NCBI GenBank assembly: GCA_973895155.1
Contig: OZ316892.1
Span: 868,001-932,000 of the forward strand
DNA length: 64,000 nt
Direction of reading: 5' to 3'
Source of the DNA: Marsupella aquatica
Taxonomy: Eukaryota > Marchantiophyta
Shown: positions 20,356 through 32,909 of the stretch, piece after piece
Layout: each line of letters begins with the position of its first letter
How positions within the stretch are numbered: the stretch's first letter is position 1
Made by a program: the position numbers and the translations under genes
The notes under the pieces: model-generated
Databases searched by the model: none
What the model saw: the letters and a program-made list of their open reading frames with translations, nothing else
Told to the model about the DNA's origin: nothing

Positions 20356-23300
20356 ATGAGTGATTCGGAGGAGTTTTTCGAAGACGTGGAACTTGAAGCA
20401 CGAGGATCACCGCGGAGGTTTCAGGGGTAGAGAGAGCAGCAGGAGGAAGAGCACGTGACACCGATACCATCATCGGTGCGGCGTGTGGTGGAGGAAGCAG
20501 TACTACTACTGGAGCTCACGGTAGTGCCAAAGAAGAAGATGGGGACTTTCAAGCTTGGGGGACCCAAGTATGAAGTGACAAAGTATGATGGGCGCTCTGA
20601 CTACTTGCTATGGGAGAAGCAGGTGAAGGGAGTGCTCTATGCGTCAGGGATGGGCCAACTGCTGAGCCCTCGTGAAGACGATGTTGATGAGAAACAATGG
20701 GACCGCATGCAGGAGCAGGGAGTGTGGTGTGTTATACTCTAGCTCATGCCTCCCATCATCAAGCAGTTGGGTGCACGTAAGAATTGCATGTCCTTGTTTG
20801 CGGAATTGCAGAGCAAGTATCACCGCAAGGAGTTGTCGAATCGGCTCTACACTTCCTACAAACTGATGAGTTTCAGGATGAAGGAATCCGGTACGAAGTT
20901 GCAAGACCATGTGGATGCTTTCAACGACATGGTCGTTGACTTGGAAAACCTTGGGGAGACTTTGAATGATGAGACGAAGGCTATGCAGCTTTTTAGTTCA
21001 TTGCCTCCATCTTACCAGTCCCTATCACGAGTGTTGTTGCATCGTGATAGGGATACCATTTTATACAATGACGTGGTAAGTTCTCTGCTTAGTGATGATC
21101 TTCAGCAGAATATGCACATCACGTCACAGCATTCATCATCTGGTGCTGCCCTCAATGTTAACCATGGGAGGAGTATGCAGCGACCAATTGGGAACCGTAG
21201 AACCCAGTTTAGATCTAAATCCAGATCTAAGTCCAAGGGTAAATCTCCTTAGAGGAGGCAGGTGACATGTTGGAAGTGCAACCAAGTTGGACACTTCAAG
21301 CGAGACTGTAAGGGAAAGGCAACGAAAACTTCATCGGCAAATATGGCTAGGGCTGATGGAGAAGCTGATTTACTCAATGATGAGTATGTTTTATGAAGCC
21401 AGGGGTATGCCCTGTGCACGTCATCTAGGAGAGCAGATGATGTGTGGATTCTTGATTGTGCTTGCTCTTTTCATATTTGTTACATTCGTGAGTTTTTCAG
21501 TTCTTACTCTGTTTCAAACGGTTCAGTTCTGATGGGAAATGATCACTCTTGTCAAATTGAGGGAATTGGGTCTGTGAAGATTCAAATATTTGATGGCGCT
21601 GTGTGCACAGTGTCCGGAGTCAGGTATGTACCTGGCATGCGTAAGAATCTGATTTCACTCGGTGTGTTGGATTCAAATGGTCATCAATGGAGCGTTATTG
21701 ATGGTGAACTTCAAGTCAGGTCGGGAGAGACAGTGATTTTGAAGGGGAGTAGACAAAAGAATTTATATGTGTTATAGGGCAATACTGTATGTGGAGAGGC
21801 CAATGTAACCAAGTCTCACAAGGATATGACTCAACTGTGGCATTCACGGCTAGGCCACATGAGTGAGAAGGGTTTGGCTATCTTACGGAAGAATGGACTC
21901 ATTTCTGATTTGCAATCTTGTAAATTAGAGTTTTGTGAGCATTGCATTCTTGGAAAGCAGCATTGTCGTGCTTTTGGTGTTGGAACTCATCGTTCCAAAG
22001 CGGTTCTTGAGTACATACATAGTGACGTGTGGGGTCCATCCCCGACTCCCTCACACTCTGGAAAGTTGTACTATGTATCATTTATTGATGATTACTCAAG
22101 ATTTGTGTGGATTTATTTCATGACGCATAAGTATGATGTCTTGTCCATTTTTAAGAAGTGGAAGGCCCAGGTGGAGAATCAGACTGGAAACACGATCAAG
22201 TGTTTGGATACAAGGTGAAGAGTCTGAGGTCAAACAATGGCGAGGAGTACACTTCAATGGAATTTGAAGAGTACTGTTCAGAACAGGGGATAACTCGCCA
22301 TCTCACCATAGTTTATACTCCGCAGCAGAATGGTGGCGCTGAGAGGCTCAATCGGACACTGTTGAAGCGGTCATGGAGTATGTTGAGCCAATCAGGTTTA
22401 CCACAAGAATTTTGGGCAGAAGCTGTCAATACCGCAGCTTATTTGGTAAATCTTTCTCCTTCTAGTGCTATCAATTTCAAAACGCCGTTTGAGATGTGCT
22501 ATAAGCGGCAAGCAGACTATCATGGCTTGGTAGTTTTTGGAAGTGATGCATATGCTCTCACACCGAAGCAGAATAGGACCAAGTTGGATCCTACCTCCAA
22601 GAAATGTGTTTTTCGTGGGTACCAGAGTGGTGTGAAAGCCTATAGGCTATGGGATCCTATTGCCTGTAAGCTCGTTGTCAGTAGGGATGTTTCCTTCAAT
22701 GAATCCAGATTATTGAAGGAGGGGGAGAATACTCAGGTCTCTCGTACTGACAAAGGAAAATCTCCTATCCCGGATCTTGTTGAGGGGGAGATTGGTTATG
22801 AGGTGCATGACCGGAGAGAAGGAGTTGCTCCAATTATGGAGTTGGTTCCTGTGCCAGAGGAACCAGAGAAGTTTGTTGATGTTGGTGAGCAGCAAGTAGA
22901 TGCTGTTGAGCTTCAAATTGTACCAGCACACGCAGATCAATCGGAGTCATCGGCTAGAAGAACATCTGGTCGCACTGTACGCGCTCCACCAAGGTATGGA
23001 CAGTGGGTTGATTCATCTCAACTGCAAGAGGATGATTTTGCAACTGATGATGAGGGTGATGCGTTAATTTTGGAAGAAGGGGAACCTTCTTCATTTCATG
23101 AGGCAAGTGCTTCAAAGGAGAAGCACAAGTGGACTGCAGCAATGCAAATGGAGATGCAGTCACTAAAGGACAACAAAACTTGGGAGCTTGTTAAGTTGCC
23201 TAAGGGTCAACAAGTGGTGGACAGCAAGTGGATTTACAAGCTGAAAGATAATTCCATAGGAGGTGGATCGAAGGTCTACAAGGCTAGGTTGGTAGCAAAG

Positions 23301-24644
23301 GGATTCACACAAGAGAAAGGTGTGGATTACAATGAGGTCTTCTCACCAGTTGTTAAGTACTCTACAATACGACTATTGTGTGTACTTGTTGTAATGTTTG
23401 GTCTGCTGCTAGATCAGATGGATGTTGTCACAGCTTTCCTCTATGGCACATTGGAAGAGGTGATCTTCATGAGACAACCGCTAGGTTTTGTGAAGAGAGG
23501 ACAGGAGGAATTGGTTTGCAGATTGCTGAAATCCTTGTATGGGTTGAAGCAGTCACCAAGACAGTGGAACAAGCGGTTTGACGCTTGGATTCGGTCACAA
23601 GATTTTCACAGAAGTGTATTTGACCCTTGTGTGTATTTGAAACCGGTAAAGAATGTTGTCTTTGGGTTCATTGTTTTAGTACTTTATGTGGATGATATGC
23701 TAATTGCAGCCAAGGATAGGTCTGAGATTGTTAAGCTCAAGGCACTGCTTAGTACAGAGTTTAAGATGAAGGACTTAGGGCCAGCTAAGAGGATTTTGGG
23801 TATGGAGATCACTAGGGACTTGGAGGCTGGCAAGCTATGGTTGACACAGAGCAGTTATGCGAGGAAGGTAATTGCAAGGTTCAACATGGGGAATAGCAAG
23901 CCAGTAAGTACCCCATTGGCTCCACACTTCAAGTTATCATCAGCGTTCTGTCCTACGGATGACACAGAGAAGGGGTTGATGTCAAAGGTTCCGTATGACA
24001 AGGCAGTGGGGAGTCTCATGTATTTGATGACTTGCACTAGACCTGATCTTGCCATGGCTATGGGCAAGGTAAGTAGGTACATGTCGAATCCAGGGAAGGT
24101 ACACTGGGAAGCAGTGAAGTGGATTATCAGGTACTTGAAGGGTACCGTGGATCATGGTCTTTTATTTGATGCGAATGCAAAGAATGCTAAATCAATGATT
24201 GGCTATGTTGATTCTGACTATGGACAAGATTTGGACCGAAGGAGATCAACAACAGGATACGTGTTCACACTTGGCGGTGGATGCATAAGTTGGAGGTATA
24301 CTTTGCAGAAGTGTATTGCTCAATCTACTATAGAAGCGGAGTATGTTGCAGCTGCGGAAGCAGCAAAGGAAGCGATTTGGTTGGATAGACTTATCACTGA
24401 AATGGGATTGCCACAGGGGAATGTGAAGCTCCATTGTGATAGTCAAAGTGCGCTCCACCTTGCTGTGAACCAGGTGATGGACAGCAGAGTGAAGCACATT
24501 GACGTCAGGTACCATTTTATCAGGCAGGCTGTGTCTGATAATTTGTTTGAGCTAGTCAAGATTGATGGTAAACTCAACTCGGCTGACGCATTTACCAAAG
24601 TGATTCCTTTGGAGAGTTTCTCTAGACACCGTGACGTATTGTAG
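20356..24644 (+). pseudogene. gag-pol: copia-1 gag-pol polyprotein
   Basis: One frame from ATG 20356 to 22218 has in-frame stops at 20428 (TAG), 20740 (TAG), 21250 (TAG), 21394 (TGA) and 21775 (TAG); one frameshift between 22158 and 22218 leads into the frame that is open to 24644. Order: gag with a UBN2-type region, zinc knuckle CWKCNQVGHFKRDC (near 21269), protease with WILDCACSFH in place of the usual DSGAS, GAG-pre-integrase, integrase (HSDVWGP, then E of GGAERLN), RT (LDQMDVVTAFLYG, active site YVDD near 23686) and RNase H (ADAFTKV near the end). The protease lacks the catalytic Ser-Gly context, so it would be inactive. Order protease-integrase-RT defines Ty1/copia. Confidence 0.95.
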
Positions 24645-24858
24645 GTTTTGCAATTGCATCACAAGTAGAGTTTTCTTAACATTCATTGTAATTACTGATA
24701 TATGCTCTTCCTCATTCCTATGTATTAGGCTACGGCTTAGTTCTGGTTTGCTCAAGTTAGAGAGGGAAACCGGTTTGGTTTTTGTCCAGAACTTCCCGCT
24801 GAGGGATCATATACATTGGCAGTATTACTCTCCCCTAGACCAGAGTCAAAGGAAAGAT

Positions 24859-25243
24859 TGTTGGGTATTTACTCGTACGTCTAGGTTAGGTATGACGTGG
24901 TTGGTACAACAACGTGGGTTGGTACAACTACGTGATTAGGTACAACTATGTGGTTAGGTACAACTACGTGATTAGGTACAACTATGTTGCACACTATATC
25001 ATAAGAGGCATGTGTGCTTGGAGAGGTACAACCAAGGCTCATTGTTATGGAGCCACTTGAGAGATAAGGAGAGCTTACACTATGGAGACTCGGTATAGCC
25101 GACGGGCTTAGAGTTCAGTAAAGCTCTCTTGTGTGTTCCCATGGATGTAACCTCAAGGAGGTGAACCACGTATCTCTTGTGTCGACTATTGTGCGTTGGA
25201 TGGTTCATGGGCTTGCCGTTGCAATCATCGTCTATGCTCGATA
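24859..25243 (+). repeat. copia-1 3' LTR
   Basis: Starts TGTTGGGTAT after the purine-rich AAAGGAAAGA. One 18-bp repeat unit fewer than the 5' LTR and end CGATA instead of CAACA. Confidence 0.93.
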
Positions 25244-25577
25244 GGTCGAAGTGGTGCCGTTGTAAGTCGATCATGCCCGGAATATTGAAGACCTCATCCG
25301 AAAGCCGAAGCAGTGCCTCCCAAAAGCCGATGTATTTGCCTCCATCAAAGAAGTACCCTGATACCTCTTCGGGTTGGTAAAGCTCGCTCTAGGATGGGTA
25401 CTCAAAGTTAAGGAGATAGTGGTGGCGGCCTGCTAGGCGGATGGCTCTCTCATATTCGCGTTTGATCTCATATCGGCGCGGATTGGCGTGTTTCAATGAG
25501 TCGGCCAAGTGCCCTCCGATAGACAGGAACTGAGTCCAGAATCGTATGGCCGAACTGGAAAGGATCATGTGCAACAT
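25244..25577 (-). pseudogene. Element A: N-terminal FW-containing domain
   Basis: Begins at ATG 25577, shortly after a TATA promoter. The product has IRFWTQFLSIGGHLADSL, then after one TAG stop ELYQPEEVSGYFFDGGKYI and EALLRLSDEVFNIPGM. Element B at 31361-31700 has the same pattern: AHFWGCLLELATEYIG, ADELDNLLFCENKIVGI, REAINRCNDI. No known domain is recognised. The frame is cut by copia-1 and continues at 18800. Confidence 0.55.
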
Positions 25578-26050
25578 TCAAGGGAGATACCAGGTGACTA
25601 AGGAAAAGCGAGAGAGTTGGGATCGAAGCTGGCGCATGGACTGGAGAGCTTGGTGCACTACAAAGGATCGGCCCCCTTTTATACCCTAAGAGCTCATCGA
25701 TCGCCTGATGCCTCCTCGTCGATTATAGGTCAAGCCTTTCACGCTCGCAGTGTACCGGCCCCTTCTCCAATCCGGGTCAGCTCATGTCAGTGGCCGCCTC
25801 CCGGAGTTTGTTATACGGACCCAAGGAAGGGGGGAAAATGGGCCCATTACACACTCACAACCCGGGTGTGCGATTGGCGACCTGCCGCCAGCCCAAACAT
25901 GAATTCCCCTTACTGACTAATGATTTCCTACTCATAATGGCTACCTAAATATTGTCGTTATGCTAATAATAATGGCCTAAGATACCCCTAACGTGCGTGC
26001 TAAGCGCGGTTAGACCGAATTACTCATTACCCGTCGTACCGGCGGTGTCA
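25578..26050 (-). promoter_or_regulatory. Promoter/LTR-like 5' region of element A
   Basis: Minus strand starts TGACACCGCCGG at 26050 and contains a good TATA box, TATAAAAGGGG, at 25684-25674, about 100 bases before the ATG. The + strand ORF at 25617-25916 is a shadow. Confidence 0.55.
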
Positions 26051-27816
26051 CATGGTCTTAGGATCTATATGGATGGTAGTGATAAGGTTAACTTGGCAGG
26101 ACTTATTCTTCCCAGGAGGTAGGGAATCAAGGTAGCCGACAGCCGGAGCTTCATCTGCGGGTGTGATGGTAAGGATTGGGAAACTAGGAAAATGGTGATC
26201 AGGTTGATCGGAAGGACTATAAGGTGAGGTGGGAGAATGATTGGGAGAAGAGTGGGAGAGGGGAGAACCAAACTTGGAGGTGTGGTAGTGTACTGCAACG
26301 TACACCTGAGTAGGTTTGCAGTTGAACATCTGGGTAAGCCTGATAACTAGATTCTCACAATACTCCAAGTGATGATCTTGACTTATAGCAGCAGTAGCTC
26401 TCTGTAGTACTTCCTCCATCACTTCAACTATGTGCTCTGGATCGCACTCTAACATAGAGGTAATCTTTGAAATTAATTCAGAATGATACTGAACCTCTTC
26501 TGAAGCATGCTGAGGGATCCGAGGTTGTTGTTGGAGCTGCTGATTAACATAAGCCACTGGTTGATGTTCTTCTGCAATCCCCACAATGTCAATATCCATA
26601 TCCTCACCACCAACCTGTTCTTCAACTTCATGAGAAGGTGGTCCCTATAACAAACTTTGGATAACAGCTAGGGGTCCTTCGGTAGGGTGAGTACATAGAT
26701 GTAGGGTCTTGAGGTTCAGAGATAGGGACATCAGGAAAACCTTCTCTCTGTGGGACCGTTTTCAAGTCACGCACAAGAGCGACTACTTCTCCAGGGCTAC
26801 AAGATAAAATCTCAGTCAAGGCTTCCACAATACCTTGGTAATAGAAAATCTGTCTTGCTTCCTGATCAAGAGGATCTACTAGGGAGAGAGTAGCTTGGGG
26901 TCTCTCAACACAATCTGTCAGCGAAGCAGTTGCAGGCGGAATAACTTCAGTGGGTTTGGAAAGGAGAGGTGAGCTTGGTGGTGCAATGGGATCCCTTTCC
27001 TCACTGGTAGGATCATGCTGCTGATCTACTGGGGAAGGTATTGGTGTCTCTTCCTCACCTTCACCTTCAGGTAGATCTCCTTCTTCCGGAACTTCAAAGG
27101 GAAGTTCATCAAGTAGCCTTTGGCGCTCTATTTTCTCCTCAAGCAGCAAGCAATCTCCCTGGAAGTAAAGCTGGCTGAGATAAGCAGGTAAGCAGTTTAG
27201 CTTTCTAGTTTTAACTTACTTCACTTGTGAGAGCACTATCTTTCGTAGCAGCAGAGCCCAATTTACTTCAGCAATCTTCTTCCAAGAAGTGTATAGAGTA
27301 TTAGCTAAAGACACAGGAACCATCTGGGGTCGGTTCGGATGCAGGATAGGAACGAGGAAATCAAGAATCAGTCGGAAGGTGTAGTCAATACACTGATGCA
27401 GCTTCCAACCGTGTTTACTTCGTTGAACCCCTGCAAACATGGATTCGGAAACCGGGTCCCGTCCAGATACCAGATTAATCCCAGTCAAAGGACAATGAAA
27501 ATCTCGGGCAAATAAATCGATATTCCATTGTTCCGGTTTGGCCCTCACTGTATCCTCCATACCTTTGAGATGCGGGGAACAATCCTGAAATCCCTGCAAG
27601 TACGTAGGAGAAATAGTGTTCCAGGGCATAAGAAGGAGTTGTTTAAGATGCATCGCTTCCAATGCCTCGGCAAGTGCCATCAAATCCTGAGGAAGTGTTG
27701 GAAGTAGAGCTGGTACTGCTCTTGGGAGGCCGTTGCTCACTGCAAGGTCTTCATCACTTCCTGTGGGCGAAGTCACGGTGAACTTGTCAAAAACGCAAGG
27801 GCTGCAAAGCTCCAAA
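26051..27816 (-). pseudogene. Gene alpha: unknown TE protein with three helical repeats
   Basis: Minus strand, in at least two exons. The first coding block (27815-27216) follows a GCTTTGCAG acceptor and includes LILDFLVPILHPNRPQMVPV and TLYTSWKKIAEVNWALLLRK, faintly like the putative plant transposon protein domain (PF20167). A donor near 27235 and an acceptor CTTCCAG near 27165 would join the next block (27149-26628), Pro/Glu-rich, then a frameshift and a TAG lead to 26599-26048. Three copies of a motif of about 30 residues are seen: YYQGIVEALTEILSCSPGEV, YHSELISKITSMLECDPEHI and YCENLVIRLTQMFNCKPTQV. The frame is cut at its end by the TGA that begins element A. Confidence 0.45.
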
Positions 27817-28323
27817 GCGCAAAGGCGTCTAAGTGCTTTTTCTCTACTCGAGAAAAAGAAAAGATTGCGGCGCTAGGGTAGACATTGCGAGGTCCGCACT
27901 ATAAGGAGTTTGGGGCTGCATAGTTATCTTCTTTGGTGCGCAGGGAGGATTAGGTCAATCCTCCTGGTTGATCTTGAGGTGTTGATCTTCCCTCCGAACT
28001 AATAGTTAGTCACTAATCTACAGTTTAAGTAGTGTTTAACTCCTAATAACTTCTAAGTTCCTATAACACCACGCAGAGTAGTTATAAAGTCTTTGTTAGT
28101 TACAAAAAATTTAAAATTTTACTATTTTTTATGATTCTTACTTAACCTACTATATTACAAGCAGACGAGCTCAATTGTTCTTAATGACTAGGTGTCTCGC
28201 CTATGATAAGAGTAAAGATGAAGAGCCCCAATGGTGAGGTGAGTCTAGGAGTCTAGCTGGAAATTAACCCCTACGCACCACCTCGCATCTCTGTCTAGTG
28301 GAATAATTTATAGGATGCAGGCC

Positions 28324-28331
28324 TTTTATAC
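28324..28331 (-). promoter_or_regulatory. TATA box upstream of gene alpha
   Basis: TATAAAAGG on the minus strand, about 500 bases upstream of the first coding block of gene alpha. The surroundings (28250-28500) look like the promoter of a retroelement LTR, but no LTR partner is visible. Confidence 0.4.
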
Positions 28332-28499
28332 ATTGATCTGGCGGTAGTCGAACCATTCGGGGGTGGATAAGGGAAAAGAGGTAGTGTCCCCTTTTTCCTC
28401 TCCCCCGGGTGGGTCGGACGCAGTTGGAAGGGTTCACCTCCGCTAATGAGTACCGTCTTGTGACCTCGTGATCAGAATAGGAGAAGGTGTGCTCGGGGG

Positions 28500-31300
28500 A
28501 GGTTTGGACAAAGTAGAGCACTCTGAGTGGACGTCCAAGCTAAGCCTAAACCAAACTCACAGCCCTATACTTGGTCCGGATACAATCATGATATGACATC
28601 GGGTACGAAAGCATGTAGCCAGGATACCGAAACCGAAGGTTAGGATCACGAGAACTATGCATAGTCATGCCTTTAGAAAATTCGTCCGTGACTTGGTGCC
28701 TCTTTTTGATTAGTGGTGTGTATCCACGCAGTAGTAGTAGTAGAAGAGTTGTATTGGTGTTCAATTCATATTGGTGTGAAGCTTGATAACCCAGGGCTAT
28801 AGAAGGGTTCCCTCGGAAGAGGATTGTTAAGTAGTTACAAAGGTCTATTCACTTATCCCGAGCCAAACACGACACTCATCAAGGGAAAAGACTGGTCCGA
28901 ATGCATAATCCTGACTTGGGTTTGCTGCTTTCCTGTGCTCCACCCCGACGCAATGATTAAATGGAGCTTAAATAATTTATAGAACTAAGATAAAGGGTCA
29001 AGTCTTTTAAAACATAGAAAGTTTAATTTCACACTGCTTTAAATTGGTCCCCGGACACCGGGTTCGGGTTAGACTAAACTCGGGTTAGCCTAAACTTGGG
29101 CTTGGGTTAGCATAGGTAAGTTCGGGTTTGGGCTCAGCTTAGCCTAGGTTAGCGGATAGCGGGTAGCGGCCTAACCTGAGACCACGGGTTAGCTCTACTC
29201 AGGTTAGATAGGATAGCTAGGTTAGCCAAACTCGGGTTAGCTATGTAACTCGGGTTAGCACAAGAGTGAGTACCCCCTCTCGATTGCGGGCATAACTTTT
29301 TGTGTATTTGACCAAATTGGCTATAATTGACCTCGTTGGAAAGAGGAGCTCAAGTCGCTTCAAACTCTGCTATCTACATAGCAAATGGTTGAATAGAGAA
29401 ATCAAGAGAGGAGGCACAAGCTTGCAAAAACTATGGAGGAGGGCCAAATCCGAAGTACATAGCCAATTCAAGATAGAAATAAAGCTGCAAGTTAGGGTTC
29501 AATAGTTAGAGATAGTGGCGGCTCTGTTAGGGCTAGGAAGGGGCTCCAGCAACATAACATCCACCCATTTGGGCTCAATGTGAGAGTATATAGAGCAACG
29601 CCTCGATAGAGGCAAGGTGGGGACTTCAATTGTGTGATCTCACATAGACTGAGCAACAGGGAGGAGCTCTGTGCAAGGAAGGCTGGGCTTGGAAGCTGTG
29701 TGTTGGGGAGAGTTTGGTTGTGCTATTACTTACGGAGTAATCAGCCACGCTTCGCAATAGTTGGCCAATTTTGTGAGCTAGATTGTGGCTCTTTCTAGTA
29801 GGCAACACAACTAGGTTCTTTTCCCTTGATACAGAGCCTTGGTGATAGGTGATGTGTTGGTGATTGTAAACTATGGGGAGGATTTCAATTTGTTTTGCGA
29901 TGAGCACATTAGGGAGGCTAAGACACTAATTGAGGGGCAATAGGAGGAGTATTTACAGTTCAGTCTGGCAAGGCTACGTGATCCATGGGAAGTCCCGCCC
30001 TTTGTCTAGTAGAGAGCACTAAGGAATTTATGGCCAAAGCTGAGAGCTTGTAGGGCAAGCATGAGGCTGGGCCTCATTGCAGTCTGGGGTAGATTGCTGT
30101 TAGGCCTGGTACTAGCTTTGAAGTTGAGTCAACCGTGCATGCGTAACTTGACATTCTCAAATGGAGCTGTGAGATCTGTATGTGCCCCCAAGAATGAAGT
30201 GCAGTGAAGGAGGTTGAGTTTAGGATTGAGTACAAGGCAAGTACGGGATTGGTTAATTTGAGTCCAATCTACCATCGCAATCTGGAGTGAGCCGGGCTTA
30301 GGTTCAGGATTGAGCTTGCATGGCAAGCACGGGGCTTGTAGGGCAAGCATGTCACAATCTGGAGTAGACTGCCTTTGGGCCTACTTTTTGGATCAATTGT
30401 TCTCAATGAACTATTGTGCACATCTTTGAATCTAATTGAGTTTTCCTCTCAGGCCTCATTTCTCTCATGGATGTGTATGTGTGAGGCAATCTGAGTGTAT
30501 GATGGGACTAGCAGCACCACTGAGAGGTGTATCGGGTGCATTGAAGTGGGTTGGGTGAGGGCTATCATAGCTCTGATTGCTGAGAGTGTAATGACAGAGT
30601 GGTGAGGCAATGGCTTAGAAGTCCCTAAGTCGAGAATCAATTAGGAGTCACTAGTTTATGGGTACATTTTGGCGGCAGAATAGAAACATACCTATGGCAA
30701 TAAGCATATGTATAGACACATGCGCACGGTAGTGCTAGGCCTTGTGTGAACGGGCCCAATATGAAGACCCCTTCTCACCAGAACTATTATGAGCACAGAA
30801 TTTGATTCCCAACCTTGGTTCCTAGGGATTGAGCTTGGGTGATGTCTGATAGAGTCTTGCTATGATAGTTTGGCGTTAAGGGCATAAACTGGTGTTTACC
30901 AGCCTTTACAGCATCCCTTTGTGATCCTCAAGTACAAGGAGATGGTTTTGGCACCCAATAGTGACATTTTTGGTGTTAAGAACCATGTCAATCTGTGATG
31001 CCTAGCCAGGAATCATTAAGCAGTTTAAATAGTAAAATCAGGAGTGTACCCTAGGAAACACCTTAGTATAGTAACAAAAATAGGGAAATATAAACAATTG
31101 AGGGTAACTATGGAACCCAAGCCGAGGCTGAAAGTAAGGACGTCGGGGGAAACACGATTAGGGTTAGGGCGCGCTAAGTATCGGCGGCTACCAACGGGAA
31201 GGAAGACCAGCCAAAGAGGGGGGTAAGGACCGAGCACAAGGACTGGCGGCTCATTTGCAAACACAAGCCAAGCAGACGCCTACGAGAGGCCAACTGCTGT
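28500..31300. other. Stretch without recognisable genes
   Basis: Only short unlinked ORFs. It contains a (AGT)n microsatellite near 28730, the GGGTTAG-rich block at 29050-29265, and a repeat of GTAGGGCAAGCATG...GCCT-type sequence at about 30050-30110 and again at 30330-30390. Probably old, decayed mobile-element DNA. Confidence 0.5.
29050..29265 (+). repeat. Degenerate CTCGGGTTAGC repeat
   Basis: About fifteen imperfect copies of CGGGTTAG(C), irregularly spaced, e.g. AAACTCGGGTTAGC. Resembles the GGTTAG core of telomeric repeats but has an extra C and irregular spacing. Confidence 0.6.
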
Positions 31301-31324
31301 CCACTGCTCAGGCAAGCACTCGGG

Positions 31325-31949
31325 GTGGAAGCAGATACCGACGATCAACTCAAGAGGGGTATGAGCAACGTCAATCAAGCGGCTCATTTTTGGGGATGTC
31401 TGTTAGAACTGGCAACTGAGTACATTGGAACCTACGAGGACGAAGAATCGGAGAGAGCGGCTCGAGAATGGCAGGAGCTTGCTCGGCTGTGGGAGCTGCA
31501 GAAGTCTACTTTCTTAGGAGGAAAACTCATTACGGCTGAATTCTTGTGGATGCCTACTGCCGACGAACTTGACAATCTCCTGTTTTGTGAGAACAAGATA
31601 GTCGGCATCCGGGAGGCCATCAATCGCTGCAACGACATACACTGGGAGTTGAAGGGTAGCAGGAAGGGGTGGACAAAGGCAATCGTGCTAGGAGAAACAT
31701 CCACGGCAACCGCTATGAAAAGGAAAGGGAACAACAACGAAGAAGCCACCCCTGCAAAAAGAACGAGGTTGGCGGCACCCAAGAAACCAGTAGAGTAGGG
31801 TAGCAAGAGGCAGGCGGAAGCCGAAGAGGAGGAGGTCGATCCCGTCAATGTCGTTCCAACAAGAGATGACACGTGGAAAGGTTGGGCGGCGACCCTCCCC
31901 GAGGAGGTACAATTACACTTTGCGCGGGAGGAGGATGCATGCTTTACGG
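31325..31949 (+). pseudogene. Element B: N-terminal FW-containing domain
   Basis: Start is probably ATG 31361 (MSNVNQAAHFWGCLL). The domain of about 110 residues is helical, then a basic linker AMKRKGNNNEEATPAKRTR, a possible nuclear signal. After the TAG at 31796 the frame goes on through EEEEVDPVNVVPTRDD to EEDACFT, where the LTR begins; the continuation AMQTQKYQ lies at 33409. Element A shows the joined equivalent HACYLKTQGFEHL. Confidence 0.6.
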
Positions 31950-32065
31950 TGTCGTGATAATTCAATTATTCATGATGAAATCATTACCACTAAGTATATT
32001 AGTAAGTATATAGGTTAGATTTATATTTTGTTACGGAGTAACTAAATAATTTGACTATTACGTAT

Positions 32066-32462
32066 GTGCATGCAAGGTAAGCAACTATGCAAACCACAAG
32101 TTGCATGCACAAATTGTTTGGATGCATGTACAAATTGTTTTATTTGCAAACAATAATCGTTTTATGTGCATGCAAGGTGAGCAAATGTGCAAGCCACAAG
32201 GTGCATGCACAAATTGTTTTAGATGCATGCAAATTGTTTTATTTGCATGCATTAGTTATTTTATGTGCATGCAAGGTGAGCAAATGTACAAGCCACAAGG
32301 TGCATGCACAAATTGTTTTAGATGCATGCAAATTGTTTTATTTGCATGCATTAGTTGTTTTATGCGCATGCAAGGTGAGCAAATGTGCAAGCCACAAGAT
32401 GCACGCATGCACAAATTGTTTTAGGTGCATGCATTAGTTGTTTTACTTGCATGCATTATTAT
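32066..32462 (+). repeat. 99-bp tandem repeat, four copies
   Basis: The unit starting GTGCATGCAAGGTGAGCAAA recurs at about 32066, 32167, 32266 and 32365, rich in GCATGC. The 99-base period is a multiple of three, so repetitive ORFs remain open in two frames; these are not taken as genes. Confidence 0.85.
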
Positions 32463-32909
32463 TTTTGATTGCAATAGTACTAGCACACATTCCTACGTTG
32501 GATGTGTGCCACTTGGCTTTCATCCAAGCGTTTGGGCGTAATCCATGCCCTCTTGGATTCAATATTAATAAAGTGGTGAGGGGCACTCTCTCCTCATTCC
32601 CACATTTTGATAATTCCCGCGTCGAAGCGATGCTCTTTTCTTCTCTCATCTTTTTCTTCTATTCTTTACCTTATGTACATAGTAGTGGGGCATCCTTTGG
32701 CCATAGCAAAGGAATGAGTGGTAGACTTATAGATGGGACCTTAGGGAACAAGGTCTCTTTGGGAACTTAGGGGTGGGGCATCCTTTGGCCCGGATAGCAA
32801 AGGAATGAGTGATAGACTTATAGATGGGACCTTAGGGAACAAGCTCTCTTTGGGAACTTAGGGGTGGGGCATCCTTTGGCCCGGATAGCAAAGGGAAAAG
32901 AGAGTCATT

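Larger units (their letters stand above)
18801..25243 (+). mobile_element. Ty1/copia retrotransposon copia-1
   Basis: Complete element with LTRs at 18801-19203 and 24859-25243, a target duplication GGTCG on both sides (18796-18800 and 25244-25248), a primer binding site and a gag-pol region. It is inserted in the first coding part of element A; removing it rejoins the frame of A. The LTRs differ by one 18-bp repeat unit and by scattered bases. Confidence 0.95.
16498..26050 (-). mobile_element. Element A, minus strand, 5' part
   Basis: Reads right to left. It begins TGACACCGCCGG at 26050, has a TATA promoter near 25680, an ORF starting at 25577, and continues after copia-1 into 18800-16500. 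Gypsy-1 sits in its 3' part. The coding order equals that of element B. The start interrupts gene alpha exactly at its stop. Its 3' end and pol genes, if any, lie outside the window, so an LTR-element identity is inferred from the TG start and promoter layout. Confidence 0.55.

Noticed and set aside
29050-29265. True telomeric repeat
   Set aside because: The CGGGTTAG units are irregular in spacing and sequence and do not match TTTAGGG.
32087-32437. Two overlapping Cys-rich ORFs
   Set aside because: They are products of a 99-bp tandem repeat whose period is a multiple of three, which keeps frames open by chance.
32066-32462. CRISPR-like array
   Set aside because: Repeats are contiguous with no unique spacers, and the context is a plant LTR.
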